From Cephalothrix simula (taxonomy: Eukaryota; Nemertea; Palaeonemertea; Archinemertea; Cephalotrichidae), in assembly GCA_035591015.1 (NCBI GenBank), contig JAXIUW010071117.1, positions 1 to 14,268 of the forward strand: a stretch of DNA of 14,268 bases, read 5' to 3'. Position numbers and translations under genes: made by a program. Position 1 is the first letter of the stretch, and the number at the start of each line of letters is the position of its first letter. The notes under the pieces are model-generated. The model did no database searches, was not told the DNA's origin, and worked only from the letters and a program-made list of their open reading frames with translations. This document shows positions 1 through 8,158 of the stretch, one piece after another.

Positions 1-88
1 ATTTCTATGCATAGTCCCGATCGATACCGTTCGCGGTGTCGGAGGAGATAGAACTTTTCACAGACGGACACGACGATACTAATACTAG

Positions 89-119
89 TACCCCTTGGCG
101 AAAATTTCGCCGAGGGGTA
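89..119. repeat. 31-bp near-perfect palindrome
   Basis: Two 15-nt arms (89-103 and 105-119) around a single central base are reverse complements except for one T/C difference, which a G-U pair would tolerate. The arms begin TACCCCTTGGCG and end CGCCGAGGGGTA. Nothing coding surrounds it. The sequence just upstream (about 60-88, cagacggaca...) is low in complexity and could be the inner edge of a mobile element cut by the window start. That origin is inference. The palindrome itself is read directly. Confidence 0.85.
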
Positions 120-651
120 AAAACAATATCGCACATGTGTGAGTCCTGTTGCCACAGAACCAAATCCATCTAATCCCCAACAGGTGATGAGCTCTCGATG
201 ATATCCCATCTGATGACTACAAGACGTTGCATATATGCACAAGTTAAATTATGGCATTGAAAGCACTTCCTCACAGCATCGGCGTCCTCCGTCGCAAGCC
301 CGTGAGTTAGAGCTGATACCAGTTACCAAGGAAAATACTGCAGCCAACAAACAGCAGGGGATAAACACTGTCGGTAAAATCTTCCTCAAAATCTTTCGAA
401 AGGGCCTCAACTCCGACACACACAACTCAAGACATATTGTGCAGACCTTGGGATAATATCCAGAAACAACAATTGACCAGAGTTGTGAAATATGCCATAA
501 AAACGCCAGAAACAACGCCTGAGAGGACTTGCCAAAGCATGAATAAACCACCACAATATCATTTTGAATATCAACCACTCCCTCTCATGAAAGTGCCTCA
601 GCTGACTCTTATGATCGATGCCAATACCACGACAGTGGTAACAAACATGTC
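120..651. other. No gene seen; unannotated sequence
   Basis: Short open frames of 73-109 codons overlap here on both strands (235-661 on plus, 249-578 on minus). None has a recognisable domain, and frames overlapping on opposite strands are what chance produces. A small inverted pair TACCAC/GTGGTA lies at 625-640. I see no promoter, RNA gene or repeat with a partner elsewhere in the window. Confidence 0.6.
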
Positions 652-676
652 ACTGAACTGAACTGAACTGAACTGA
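652..676 (+). repeat. (ACTGA)5 microsatellite
   Basis: Five exact tandem copies of the pentamer ACTGA run from 652 to 676. The array ends in G at 677. An array this uniform would be expected to vary in length between individuals, which is inference from how such arrays generally behave. Confidence 0.95.
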
Positions 677-2160
677 GTGCTAAAAATGAGACAGCCACCA
701 CGACTGACAGTGGCCTACCACGACCTAAACCAAAGGGGAAGAGGGATTATAACTTCCTGGGATAGTTAAAGACAACTCATTCCATGTGACCCCAAAAGGT
801 TACACTTACACATGATGGTAAGATGAAATTATTTTCCATTTTCCAATTAAAGCAATTATATCGATGACGTTCTACTATAGTCCGTGACGCAGCAGCATTT
901 GCCACTGTTCACTGGCCAGACATGTGTGGACGAAACAGGATGACGCTCAAACCAAAAAAAGACAAATTCTTATATTTAGTTGAATTTGGTTAAAATTTCA
1001 CTGAAAAATGTAAGACTACAACGTACATGTACAATGTACATATATTTAGGAAGTTTCCTCGGTCCGTTCTTGATTTCCCTCAAACCGAAGGTCAATGGAT
1101 TTCATTCCTACTGTAGAAGCTCTCTCAATGCACAAACGGCTTGAATTTACCATTTGGGCAAGTATAGATTTACACTATGCACCGATGGAAGGCCAAGCAC
1201 GTGCCGTCTTGACAAGGGTCATATAATGCTTTTGACCATCCAAGACTACATCAGGTCACTAGACAAAATATCAAATCCAAGACTGCTCAACCTAAAGGAC
1301 CCAACCTTAGCTACCGCTTCAAAATGTACCTTGTTTCTAGAATCAAGTATAGGGTCGCTGATTGCTACACAAGCCAACGGACTTCATGATGATATCACAG
1401 GCATGGCCAAGCCTCCCAACGAGAGCCGCAAAACCATAAACCGAGCTCTACACCTTTTGACCTTCTGACCAGACGATGTGTTCCCGCCTGATGTGAGCCT
1501 GACGCCTGAAACATCGATTCTTCATCTTTCGCCCCCATCCTTACGATGAGGACCCAGAAATCCTTATCTGGTCTTCTATCAGCACCCAGCCCTGTCCTGT
1601 GTTCAACGAAAAGCAAATATAATGGCACAAAAACTATGCCATGACATAAACATAAATACACACTTTTCGTTTTCGCACTTTTAAGAAAAAGTGAGGCGCT
1701 GTTTTGACACAGTTCTAAAGATCTTTCAATTATGCATTTGTATTGATATTGATTTTCTGTATAATATAATACTTACTTGATTCTTTTAATATAAACACGA
1801 AGTTGCATGTGATTTACCATCATATCGGAGATTCTAAAGAAGAATAGCTTAAAAAACCTTGGTTAATCAGATACCAGAAAATGATTTCTTAGTCTCATGG
1901 TTACACGATAAAAGCTATAAAAACGTTTGCACATGAATCAAGTAGATAAATAATATGACATTTAGGATTTAAGATAACCAAAAATATATGATAAATTATT
2001 TTCTGGAATTAATGGTGTCATCAAATGATCTCAAATGAATTTTTCTCCTATTTGAGCTGCAAACTTACGCGAACATTCAGCGGCGAGCGGCTGAAACGCG
2101 TCTGCTTTACCAGCATGTATTTGTTACTTTTACCTTCTGCCAATGCAGTATCCACCACTC
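677..2160. other. No gene seen; AT-rich unannotated sequence
   Basis: The longest open frame is 1154-1468 on the plus strand (104 codons), partly overlapped by a minus-strand frame at 1395-1661. Neither resembles a family I know, and neither continues into an obvious neighbouring exon. The stretch 1680-2050 is very AT-rich and contains only scattered stops. The self-complementary string acatgtacaatgtac appears near 1024-1040. I can support no RNA gene or mobile element here. Confidence 0.55.
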
Positions 2161-2190
2161 AATGCTGCTGATGATGCTGTCAGCAGCATT
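2161..2190. repeat. Perfect 11-bp hairpin
   Basis: AATGCTGCTGA (2161-2171) and TCAGCAGCATT (2180-2190) are exact reverse complements around an 8-nt spacer. The hairpin is short, and no T-run follows it and no gene adjoins it, so I assign no function. Confidence 0.8.
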
Positions 2191-2216
2191 CTGTTTGTAT
2201 TATACCAGGAGTCATG

Positions 2217-2236
2217 ACTCGAGTTGAGACTCGAGT
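2217..2236. repeat. Paired ACTCGAGT palindromes
   Basis: The 8-bp palindrome ACTCGAGT occurs at 2217-2224 and again at 2229-2236, separated by TGAG. The two copies can pair with themselves or with each other. The pair is too short to assign to a mobile element, and no gene lies beside it. Confidence 0.75.
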
Positions 2237-2660
2237 AATGAATACCAACAGAAAGTGTCCAAACTTGACGAACGTATTTTATAGACTACAGGAACATTCT
2301 CATGAAATCTCATAACGGTTTACAATCATGATAAGGATACAAAAGAGCGGTCAATGTCTTTGGATATTTTTTACTTACATTATGTATTTGTCGTCTATCT
2401 CTAGCTTATCTGCTGAACACCACATATCGTTGCACTCGTAGGTCATTATCTCGACAACTTTATTTTTGTCATGAACAAGCAAGAAGAACTATCTCCATAA
2501 TGACCGTTAATCACCCTACGGGGTCCAAATTTTAACATGCCTATACACATCATACATATGTATGTTGCCAACTAAATAACTAAGACCAGGGAACTAAGAC
2601 TCTACAACATGCTCTAGGGAATCACTAAAAAAACACAAAGACAGTTTTGGAATCAAAGTA
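2237..2660. other. No gene seen; unannotated sequence
   Basis: This stretch holds no open frame worth noting and no repeat with a partner elsewhere in the window. It is AT-rich with ordinary-looking composition. Confidence 0.5.
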
Positions 2661-2698
2661 AGTAAAACAAGTCAGTAAAAGTAAAAGCAAGTCAGTAA
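2661..2698 (+). repeat. Two tandem 19-bp units
   Basis: Units 2661-2679 and 2680-2698 both read AGTAAAA then CAAGTCAGTAA, differing only by a small internal shift (one added G and one fewer A). This is a minimal tandem duplication with no coding context. Confidence 0.8.
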
Positions 2699-2704
2699 TT
2701 AAAT

Positions 2705-2721
2705 GTTTGTCATGGACAAAC
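2705..2721. repeat. Small perfect hairpin GTTTGTC/GACAAAC
   Basis: Seven-base arms (2705-2711 and 2715-2721) are exact reverse complements around ATG. The site lies between a short tandem repeat and the GGTAATC-motif cluster. No function can be assigned. Confidence 0.7.
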
Positions 2722-2760
2722 ACTTTTCAGTCGAGGCACAGTGGTGTTACTACAGTGCCC

Positions 2761-2999
2761 ATCGGTAATCTGAGAATTACCGAATAATGAAAGTTTAATG
2801 CAGAATTGCGCTTTCCTAAAATGAATGCTGAGATCGGTAATCAGTTCCGCTTTCTACTTAATACTGCATTTTGTTGACTTAAACATAACAATCGCACCAA
2901 AAAGAGGAAAGCGAAATTCGGTATTCAGACTTTTTAATAAAGCAGAATTCAAAGTTTCGCAAGTGGTGGATTACCGAATCCGGAATGCCGAATATCGAG
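2761..2999. repeat. Cluster of direct and inverted ATCGGTAATC motifs
   Basis: ATCGGTAATC occurs exactly at 2761-2770 and 2833-2842. Shorter inverted forms, ATTACCGAA or close to it, occur near 2776-2785 and 2970-2978. CGCTTTCCT (near 2808-2816) faces its near-complement AGGAAAGCG (near 2905-2913). The inverted arrangement suggests the remnant of a small terminal-inverted-repeat element between about 2761 and 2999. The arms align only in patches and I see no target-site duplication. A minus-strand open frame of 76 codons and a plus-strand frame of 77 codons cross this region and look incidental. Confidence 0.45.
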
Positions 3000-3212
3000 C
3001 TCCGCAAAGATTTTGTAGAGTAAAGGCAGGTAAAGGGAAGGGTTTTGATTTGAAGTGACCACAGGGGCCAACTGACCGCTTGTATAATCAGACAACAGAA
3101 TAGAAGCAAGTGCTATGTGACAATGGCTGAGATGAGTTTACTTGTAAAGTGTGTTTTGAATGCACCCCTGACATCTTGTACTTGTGTAACACCACAACTT
3201 CCATGCGGTCCT

Positions 3213-3512
3213 CACTGTGGTTAAGCTATATAGTAGCTAACAATCAATACCGGAACATTCCCTATTCTGATATACTACGTCAGAGCTAACCGGGAACTGT
3301 ATTGATCAAAATTCTAGATCGATACAGTTCCCATTCCACTTAATTGCATTACTGTTGTACGACTTTGTGTGATCATAATATTAGCTCCTTGTCTTGATAG
3401 AATACTTACTACGTTGTTAACTGTTTGCACACCCCATAGCTCTGATGTAGTGTATCAGAATAGGGAATATCCCAGCATTGATTGTTAGCTACCATATAGC
3501 TGAATCACAGTG
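3213..3512. mobile_element. 300-bp miniature inverted-repeat transposable element (MITE) with GTCCT target duplication
   Basis: The left arm 3213-3286 and right arm 3439-3512 are each 74 nt and are reverse complements at 65 positions. Eight of the nine differences are transitions. The ends read CACTGTG...CACAGTG. They are flanked by GTCCT at 3208-3212 and GTCCT at 3513-3517, a 5-bp target-site duplication. The interior has no open frame, so the element is non-autonomous and would depend on a transposase supplied elsewhere. The matching position in the neighbouring duplication unit (about 3850-3865) has no insertion, so it acts as an empty site and supports these boundaries. A 5-bp duplication does not by itself decide the superfamily, and I leave that open. 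Confidence 0.88.
3292..3332. repeat. Internal hairpin of the 300-bp element
   Basis: GGGAACTGTATTGATC (3292-3307) and GATCGATACAGTTCCC (3317-3332) pair over 16 bases with one mismatch around a 9-nt loop. The hairpin lies just inside the left terminal arm of the element. It could be a relic of an older inverted repeat within it. Confidence 0.8.
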
Positions 3513-3611
3513 GTCCTTGGCCCTCCTATAGACTGCTGTCGTTCAAGGGCATCACTTAACGTCTGCATTCTTGTAAGTATAATAACCTTAGTAACTAAGT
3601 GACTAAAGTGT

Positions 3612-3957
3612 AAATGGATCAGTAAACACAATACAATAGAAGGCAGTGTTGTGTGACCAAGGTTTAGATGAATGTCCTTGGTAAGTACAGTGGTTCGCGG
3701 TTAAGTACGGTAGTGCCGCCGAACCGCGGCTGCGGTCACGCATCAGTACCACAGAACCTCTTTAATAGTACCAAGGTATTACCGAGCTGTACACGTTTTA
3801 CTTTACCCAAGTTGCGTCACACTCCACTAGGTTTTTGCAGTTTTGATTGTGTTCATTGACCCTCCCAATCCCATACTGCTGTCGTTCAAGGGCATCCCAT
3901 AACGTCTGCATTTTTGTAAGTAGAATAAAATTACTCCATTAGTAACTAAGTGACTAC
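3612..3957 (+). repeat. Diverged tandem duplication, unit 2 (no insertion)
   Basis: This is the partner of 3080-3603. The strongest shared blocks are CTGCTGTCGTTCAAGGGCAT near 3875, AACGTCTGCATT just after it, and TAGTAACTAAGTGACTA at the end. The string ATTGACCCTCC (about 3855-3865) corresponds to the junction CCTTGGCCCTCC just right of the element in unit 1. Sequence after 3957 (GGATCGGT..., ATGTGACAAG) weakly resembles the start of another unit, so the array may once have been longer. Confidence 0.65.
3676..3776. repeat. GC-rich block with short inverted ends
   Basis: CCTTGGTA (3676-3683) is the reverse complement of TACCAAGG (3769-3776). Inside, CGCGGTT (3696-3702) pairs with AACCGCG (3722-3728). 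The block is richer in CpG than its surroundings. It falls in the part of unit 2 that has no clear counterpart in unit 1, so it may be a roughly 100-bp insertion. The short arms make this uncertain. Confidence 0.4.
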
Positions 3958-4508
3958 GGATCGGTCTAAAGAGACACGACTGATGTGACAAGACGATCAA
4001 TCTATCTAATCATTTTAGGACATTATTCTTCAATTGGCAAAATAAAGAGAAGTGAGGATAATCAACGATACTTTTGTTTTTGTAAAAGAATTAATTCACA
4101 AGAAAAACATCCTGGCATACACATCAAATACGTGTCCAAAGCACCATGGCACAAATTCAGTGTTTGTCACAGATTATATTTTGTGTCCGGCTGGCAGTGA
4201 AAAACTAAAAGAAAAATGTTAGGAAAATATGTTAAAACCCGGACAAAAATGGCTAAAAAATCTAGCGCGACATTACAGTGCCAGCAATTCACAATTCCAA
4301 CAATATAATCCAAGTTGGCGGACGACAAACTACCAGGGATTAGCTGTGTCTCATGTGCCAACTTCAAACCATGGCCAAAGAGCACGAAAAGAGTGTCCTA
4401 GCCATAAAACCTTACATTAACATCTAAACAACAACACTGTTGAATCAAAGAAGAAAGATACTTTGGCGCCATATTTTAAAAGCCTCCTTGTTGACCCGGT
4501 GTGAAAGT
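3958..4508. other. No gene seen; unannotated sequence
   Basis: Short frames of 63-72 codons overlap on both strands at 3985-4420 with no recognisable domain. Apart from the possible start of a third duplication unit at 3958-4010, I see no repeat partner, RNA gene or regulatory element. Confidence 0.5.
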
Positions 4509-5922
4509 GATGCCTGTCCGGTAGCGCCAGCAGGGATGCCCGCTCGAAGTATACTCTGTACAACGTAGCCCGTTTTATAACGAAGTGTCACCCAGGGATG
4601 AATTTCCCACTCCAGGGATGAATGTTCTCCCGCAGTGTATGATGTTATACCAATAGGACAAAATCCCTACGGACGATGATTAATGCCACACTGGTACTTA
4701 CTATTTAAGGGGGTTCAAAGGTCAATTTACCTCTTTTTTAAATAAAAATTCTGAAGGCCATTTTATGCCCAAAATCATGATTTACATATGGGCATAATCC
4801 ATGTATTATGGGCTATCAGAATCAATTAGAATATTGAATATAAATAGCCTGGATTTTGCTAAATTTTGGTTAGAAATCAAGTGCAAGTTTGCGACTTCAT
4901 TCCGGGAAAACTAACTGAACACAAATTCTATTAAAGTTAAACATACCATACATTAATTCATGGACTTGTGATACTATAGATAAATTTCAAAAAATACATT
5001 TTTTTCTGTGTAAAAAACGTGTTTAAAATGTGACTTCAAAAAAGTGACACCTGCTGGGTGTAGAGTAAATTGTAGTCCGGCTGAACGATATCCTGGGAAC
5101 GAGGACACGGAGGATTGCGCTGAAAAATGTTCGGCATTTCAACTTCGGACAATTTTCTGGCGATACATGTATATACCCATTTTGCACTATTCATTACTAA
5201 ATCTTATTATAAGGAACAAAGCTGACTCATAATTTACATAATATTATTTCTATTAATGTAAATCATGAATAAATCATCAAATATTAATTTTATTACAATT
5301 TTATACGATATTCCCCTATGGTATAGAAGAACTACATTGGTACTTGTTTTGCGTAGGTAGATGTAAATCGGTCCTTTAAAAATGTCTTTGACATGTCTTT
5401 GAAATAATTAGCGATAAATGCTGAAAAAATAAGAAAAAAACAAGGTAAATAAGCATATTTTTATAAAATTATTACTCCAATTATTTGTTTGTAAATAGAC
5501 TTTTGAAAAATATACTAAAAAAAGTAATGGAATATATTTCACAAAATAAAATATCTGACACCACGTAGTTTAAGGAATTCTAATTCCTGCAGTAGTTGGT
5601 TTTTATTTTAAATTATAGATTTACAACAAACTTTTTATTTATGATTTAGTTCTCTATTTTGTATAAAACAAAGTCACTTTACTTTGGGTCATTTTGGCAA
5701 AATTTGGTCATCATTTGATTTTCTCTTTTATTACACTTCCTCAGATTTTAATGTATATTTTTCCAGAGTCAATAGATATCGTAGATAATTTTCCATGTGG
5801 AAAATTTGGGCAAACAATTATATTTGGATTTATATTATTATTTTTGTGCGGTCCATTCATTTTTGTCAAATCACCTTTGAACCACCTTAACGTGACATTT
5901 AACTATTGATGTGAGATTTCGG
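4509..5922 (+). repeat. Dispersed repeat family, copy A (split by the TTAA element)
   Basis: The copy begins GATGCCTGTCCGG (4509-4521), which recurs exactly at 8058-8070. It contains AGGACAAAATCCCTACGGAC (4655-4674), which recurs exactly at 8133-8152 and with small changes at 5939-5959. Two 20-bp units starting CCAGGGATGAAT lie at 4591-4610 and 4611-4630. The copy then runs into the TTAA element at 4705 and appears to resume at 5891. The string TTAACTATTGATGTGAG (from 5899) matches the sequence that follows the same core in copy B. The family is non-coding as far as I can see and its class is unknown. Confidence 0.65.
4705..5890. mobile_element. Non-autonomous DNA transposon flanked by TTAA
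   Basis: TTAA at 4705-4708 and TTAA at 5887-5890 bracket inverted ends. The left reads GGGGGTTCAAAGGTC and the right, read inward on the other strand, GGTGGTTCAAAGGTG. Similarity continues weakly to about 22 bases. The interior is about 1.18 kb and very AT-rich. It has no transposase-like frame; the best frame, 5694-5909, runs out through the right end and is not a known protein. A TTAA duplication is the hallmark of the piggyBac superfamily, so a piggyBac-like MITE is the first guess. The ends lack the usual CCC start of that group, so the assignment is tentative. An internal inverted pair TATGCCC/GGGCATA lies near 4785-4797. Flanking repeat sequence seems to continue across the insertion. 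Confidence 0.65.
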
Positions 5923-5924
5923 TG

Positions 5925-6008
5925 GATGTCACACAAATAGGACACAAATTCCTACGGACCATGATCACTGCCACAATGAGACTATAACTACTTGAAGTGA
6001 GACTTCGG
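5925..6008 (+). repeat. Dispersed repeat family, copy B
   Basis: AGGACACAAATTCCTACGGA (from 5939) and CATGATCACTGCCACA match the core of copy A (4655-4690). The copy continues into TAACTACTTGAAGTGAGACT (5985-6004). That last block resembles the sequence at 5900-5922, just right of the TTAA element, and 9703-9720. Copies A and B are in the same orientation and adjacent once the TTAA element is removed, so they look like a diverged tandem pair. Confidence 0.6.
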
Positions 6009-6811
6009 ACCATACGGACCATTAAAGATATCTCTGATTAAATGACGCTGGTGGCCCATGCCACCTCCGGGGACATCATGCTTTGAGGCCTATATGTCTC
6101 ACACAATTAATTGGCAGGGGCATTGTAAATCAGATGTATGTAGAAATCGCGGAGAGTAATTCAAACAATCTCTTTAAAGAAGATTATACATTTTAAACCA
6201 TTAAATTCAACATCTAAGATGGCAAATAAACTGTTTCATCTCTAATATTGACATTAAGTGGACTTGAGAATGTTGAACTAGATACCCTAGGCGATGTAAA
6301 AGAGTATTTCGATGTCAGTTGTGTATTCATTTAATCGGGAAACAAGTCATAAGCATCTTGAGATTCTGTCAGTTCCAGAAATCTTTAAAATGAACTGTGA
6401 TTTTTACGGCTGAACTAAAAATTCATGTAAAGCAGTTCCGAAAATCTCCATACTTTGGCTGATAATTTCTATATCATTGGTTTTTCAATTGATCTGAGGC
6501 TGAAAAAGGTGCTGAGCTTAATGAAGCATATTTGGAAAAAGATTTATAAAGTTGTAGAGAAGCAGACCAGTGATCCAGGAAGTTGCAAAACGGAAAAAGC
6601 TTTCCTGTTGATAAATTCACGATGTTATTAATATTGAAAAAGTCAAAAAGATCACTTGATGGATATGAGAAAAAAACAGAGCTCTGTTAATCTTTCTGTC
6701 GATTTTACAAAGGAAAGAACTCGAGTCGGAAATTTCGGTATATTTTATTGATGATTCATGGAGAATGCGTAGAATGCCCCATACAATACCATTGGACATG
6801 ACTCTGATCAC
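6009..6811. other. No gene seen; unannotated sequence
   Basis: The only frame of note is a minus-strand run of 64 codons at 6617-6811, without a domain I recognise. CAGTTCC followed by GAAAATC-like sequence occurs twice near 6370 and 6432, too short to call a repeat. Nothing else stands out. Confidence 0.5.
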
Positions 6812-6813
6812 TA

Positions 6814-6983
6814 TAAAGGCCCAAATAGAGTTCCCTCTGTGGCGCGACGTGCGAAAAACATGAGATATCAGAGGGCCGAAGCTTTATAATATTTTGCACT
6901 GAATAAAAAATCTACGGTTCCTACGCTCTAATACATGTACATGTGGTTGTCGCACGCCGACTCAAGGCCATTATCGGCCTTTA
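6814..6983. mobile_element. 170-bp MITE flanked by TA
   Basis: The ends TAAAGGCC (6814-6821) and GGCCTTTA (6976-6983) are exact reverse complements flanked by TA at 6812-6813 and 6984-6985. Inside them, CGACGTGCGAAAAACATG on the left matches CGGCGTGCGACAACCACATG read from the right on the other strand, so the arms extend to roughly 46 nt with several differences. There is no open frame. A TA target duplication and small size fit a Tc1/mariner-type non-autonomous element. That class assignment is inference from size and target site. Confidence 0.6.
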
Positions 6984-7079
6984 TACCAGACATAGATGTG
7001 CTAAAATCTTAAACCCATGATACAACTGTAAAATAAAAGTAGAACTTTGTGTTAAATTTTGACAAGGAGCTAAGCTTTT

Positions 7080-7715
7080 TTCACACCGTCACTCCCCATT
7101 CCCCAACAGGCGAATTGACTTGATTTTTCATCCCCTTTAAAAACATGTACACAAATGGATGGAAAAGGCATGGCTTAAACCGACCATTCAACTGCATTTT
7201 ACATGCTCTCGCCGGGAATACATATCTTGTGGGGGTTTCCTATTAGCCACAAATCCCAAAAATCAATAATTTGCTATTTTCAGCCATTTCTTTCAGACAT
7301 TTTTAACCACCACCTTCCACCAGATGGTAGTAGGGACATGAAATTACTACAACTTTACTCCATTTTGCATGCCCTTTCCAGTGATATATACAATGTAGGT
7401 TATGGGGGTTCATAAGCCACTAATATCAGAAACCAGCGGGGAGAGGGGTAACTAACTTTAAGCCATGCCTCAACTAGTTTTTCCATCCATTTGTGTAATA
7501 AACATGAATTTTGAGTAGACCAAGCCGTTTCTCTCCACTAGCTATACGCTACATTTACCACACCATTCTCTAAATGGTGGGGATTTCAAACTTTCTGTAT
7601 CATACCCTTACAAAAATGGGAGCAACGTTTTTCCCTAATACGAACTCGAGGGGGAGTGAAATGAACATTTTGCTTGCCTCATCAAATGTTTGCGTCCATT
7701 TGTGTATAATTTACC
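7080..7715. repeat. Old complex of direct and inverted repeats
   Basis: ACACAAATGGATGGAAAA followed by GGCATGGCTTAAA (7149-7179) reappears inverted at about 7458-7496. A weaker form of the inverted copy (GCCTCATCAAATG...CCATTTGTGTA) lies at 7676-7707. Two further blocks are directly repeated. CATTTTACATGC...TGTGGGGGTT (about 7195-7236) matches CATTTTGCATGC...TATGGGGGTT (about 7361-7410). TAACCACCACCTTCC...ATGGT (about 7303-7328) matches TACCACACCATTCTC...ATGGT (about 7556-7578). Unit length is around 170-250 bp and divergence is high. It may be a decayed mobile element with internal repeats. I see no clean ends or target duplication. Confidence 0.5.
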
Positions 7716-7985
7716 AACAAAGACGGCTATCCTTGTGATCATTTCGAGAGATTATGTTGGATTAGTGACAATAAGATCCGGGTAGACGTGACATGTTTCA
7801 GACAATTTGATATTTGGAGATCTCATTGTGTCTGTAAGAAAATTAGATTATCGCCTCTTCAATAAGCCTCCCAACACTTTCAACACAGGTCGTTTATTAC
7901 CACGAGTTCATAAGGTCTCCTTGCGGTTGCGAAATCGGTGATATTAAGCAAGATTTCAGATGATTAAATCTCGAGTGAAATAGTG

Positions 7986-8029
7986 ATCTAATTACCCTAC
8001 ACTAACATCTTTACCAAAGGTAATTAGAT
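7986..8029. repeat. Perfect 11-bp inverted repeat
   Basis: ATCTAATTACC (7986-7996) and GGTAATTAGAT (8019-8029) are exact reverse complements around 22 bases. The repeat sits about 30 bp upstream of repeat-family copy C, and it could mark the edge of a small insertion or be incidental. Confidence 0.7.
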
Positions 8030-8057
8030 TGGCCTACCAGTAGCACGATGCGAAATG

Positions 8058-8158
8058 GATGCCTGTCCGGCAAGAATGCCGATCCGGCTCTATACTGAGA
8101 TGAATGTCCTATGAAACTGATGATATTCAAGAAGGACAAAATCCCTACGGACAATGAT
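8058..8158 (+). repeat. Dispersed repeat family, copy C
   Basis: GATGCCTGTCCGG at 8058-8070 and AGGACAAAATCCCTACGGAC at 8133-8152 match copy A exactly. ATGAATGTCCT and TGATGATATT-type sequence lies between them in the same order as in copy A. This copy is shorter than A because it lacks part of the middle, including the doubled CCAGGGATGAAT units. It is in the same orientation as A and B. No coding frame is conserved between the copies. Confidence 0.75.

Larger units (their letters stand above)
3080..3603 (+). repeat. Diverged tandem duplication, unit 1 (carries an inserted element)
   Basis: This unit aligns in order with 3612-3957. The early block ATCAG...AATAGAAG...GTGTGAC (from about 3087) matches the block starting near 3618. 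The late block CTGCTGTCGTTCAAGGGCAT (from 3533) matches the same string near 3875, followed by AACGTCTGCATT and TAGTAACTAAGTGACTA in both. The 300-bp inverted-repeat element at 3213-3512 lies inside this unit and is absent from the other. Without it and its 5-bp duplication the unit is about 220 bp, against about 346 bp for unit 2, which has extra sequence around 3676-3776. The late block is clearly homologous. The early block is weaker. Confidence 0.7.

Noticed and set aside
249-578. 109-codon minus-strand frame
   Set aside because: It has no family resemblance, and two plus-strand frames overlap the same DNA. The hydrophobic start alone does not support a real membrane protein.
652-676. Telomere-like or CRISPR-like array
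   Set aside because: It is a plain pentamer microsatellite without spacers, and the unit is not a known telomere repeat.
1154-1468. 104-codon open frame on the plus strand
   Set aside because: It has no recognisable domain and no splice or promoter context, and it is overlapped by a minus-strand frame (1395-1661). One frame this long is plausible by chance in 14 kb read in six frames.
5694-5909. 71-codon hydrophobic frame
   Set aside because: It lies in the AT-rich interior of the TTAA element and reads out through its right inverted end, so it is T-rich DNA giving Phe, Ile and Leu codons.
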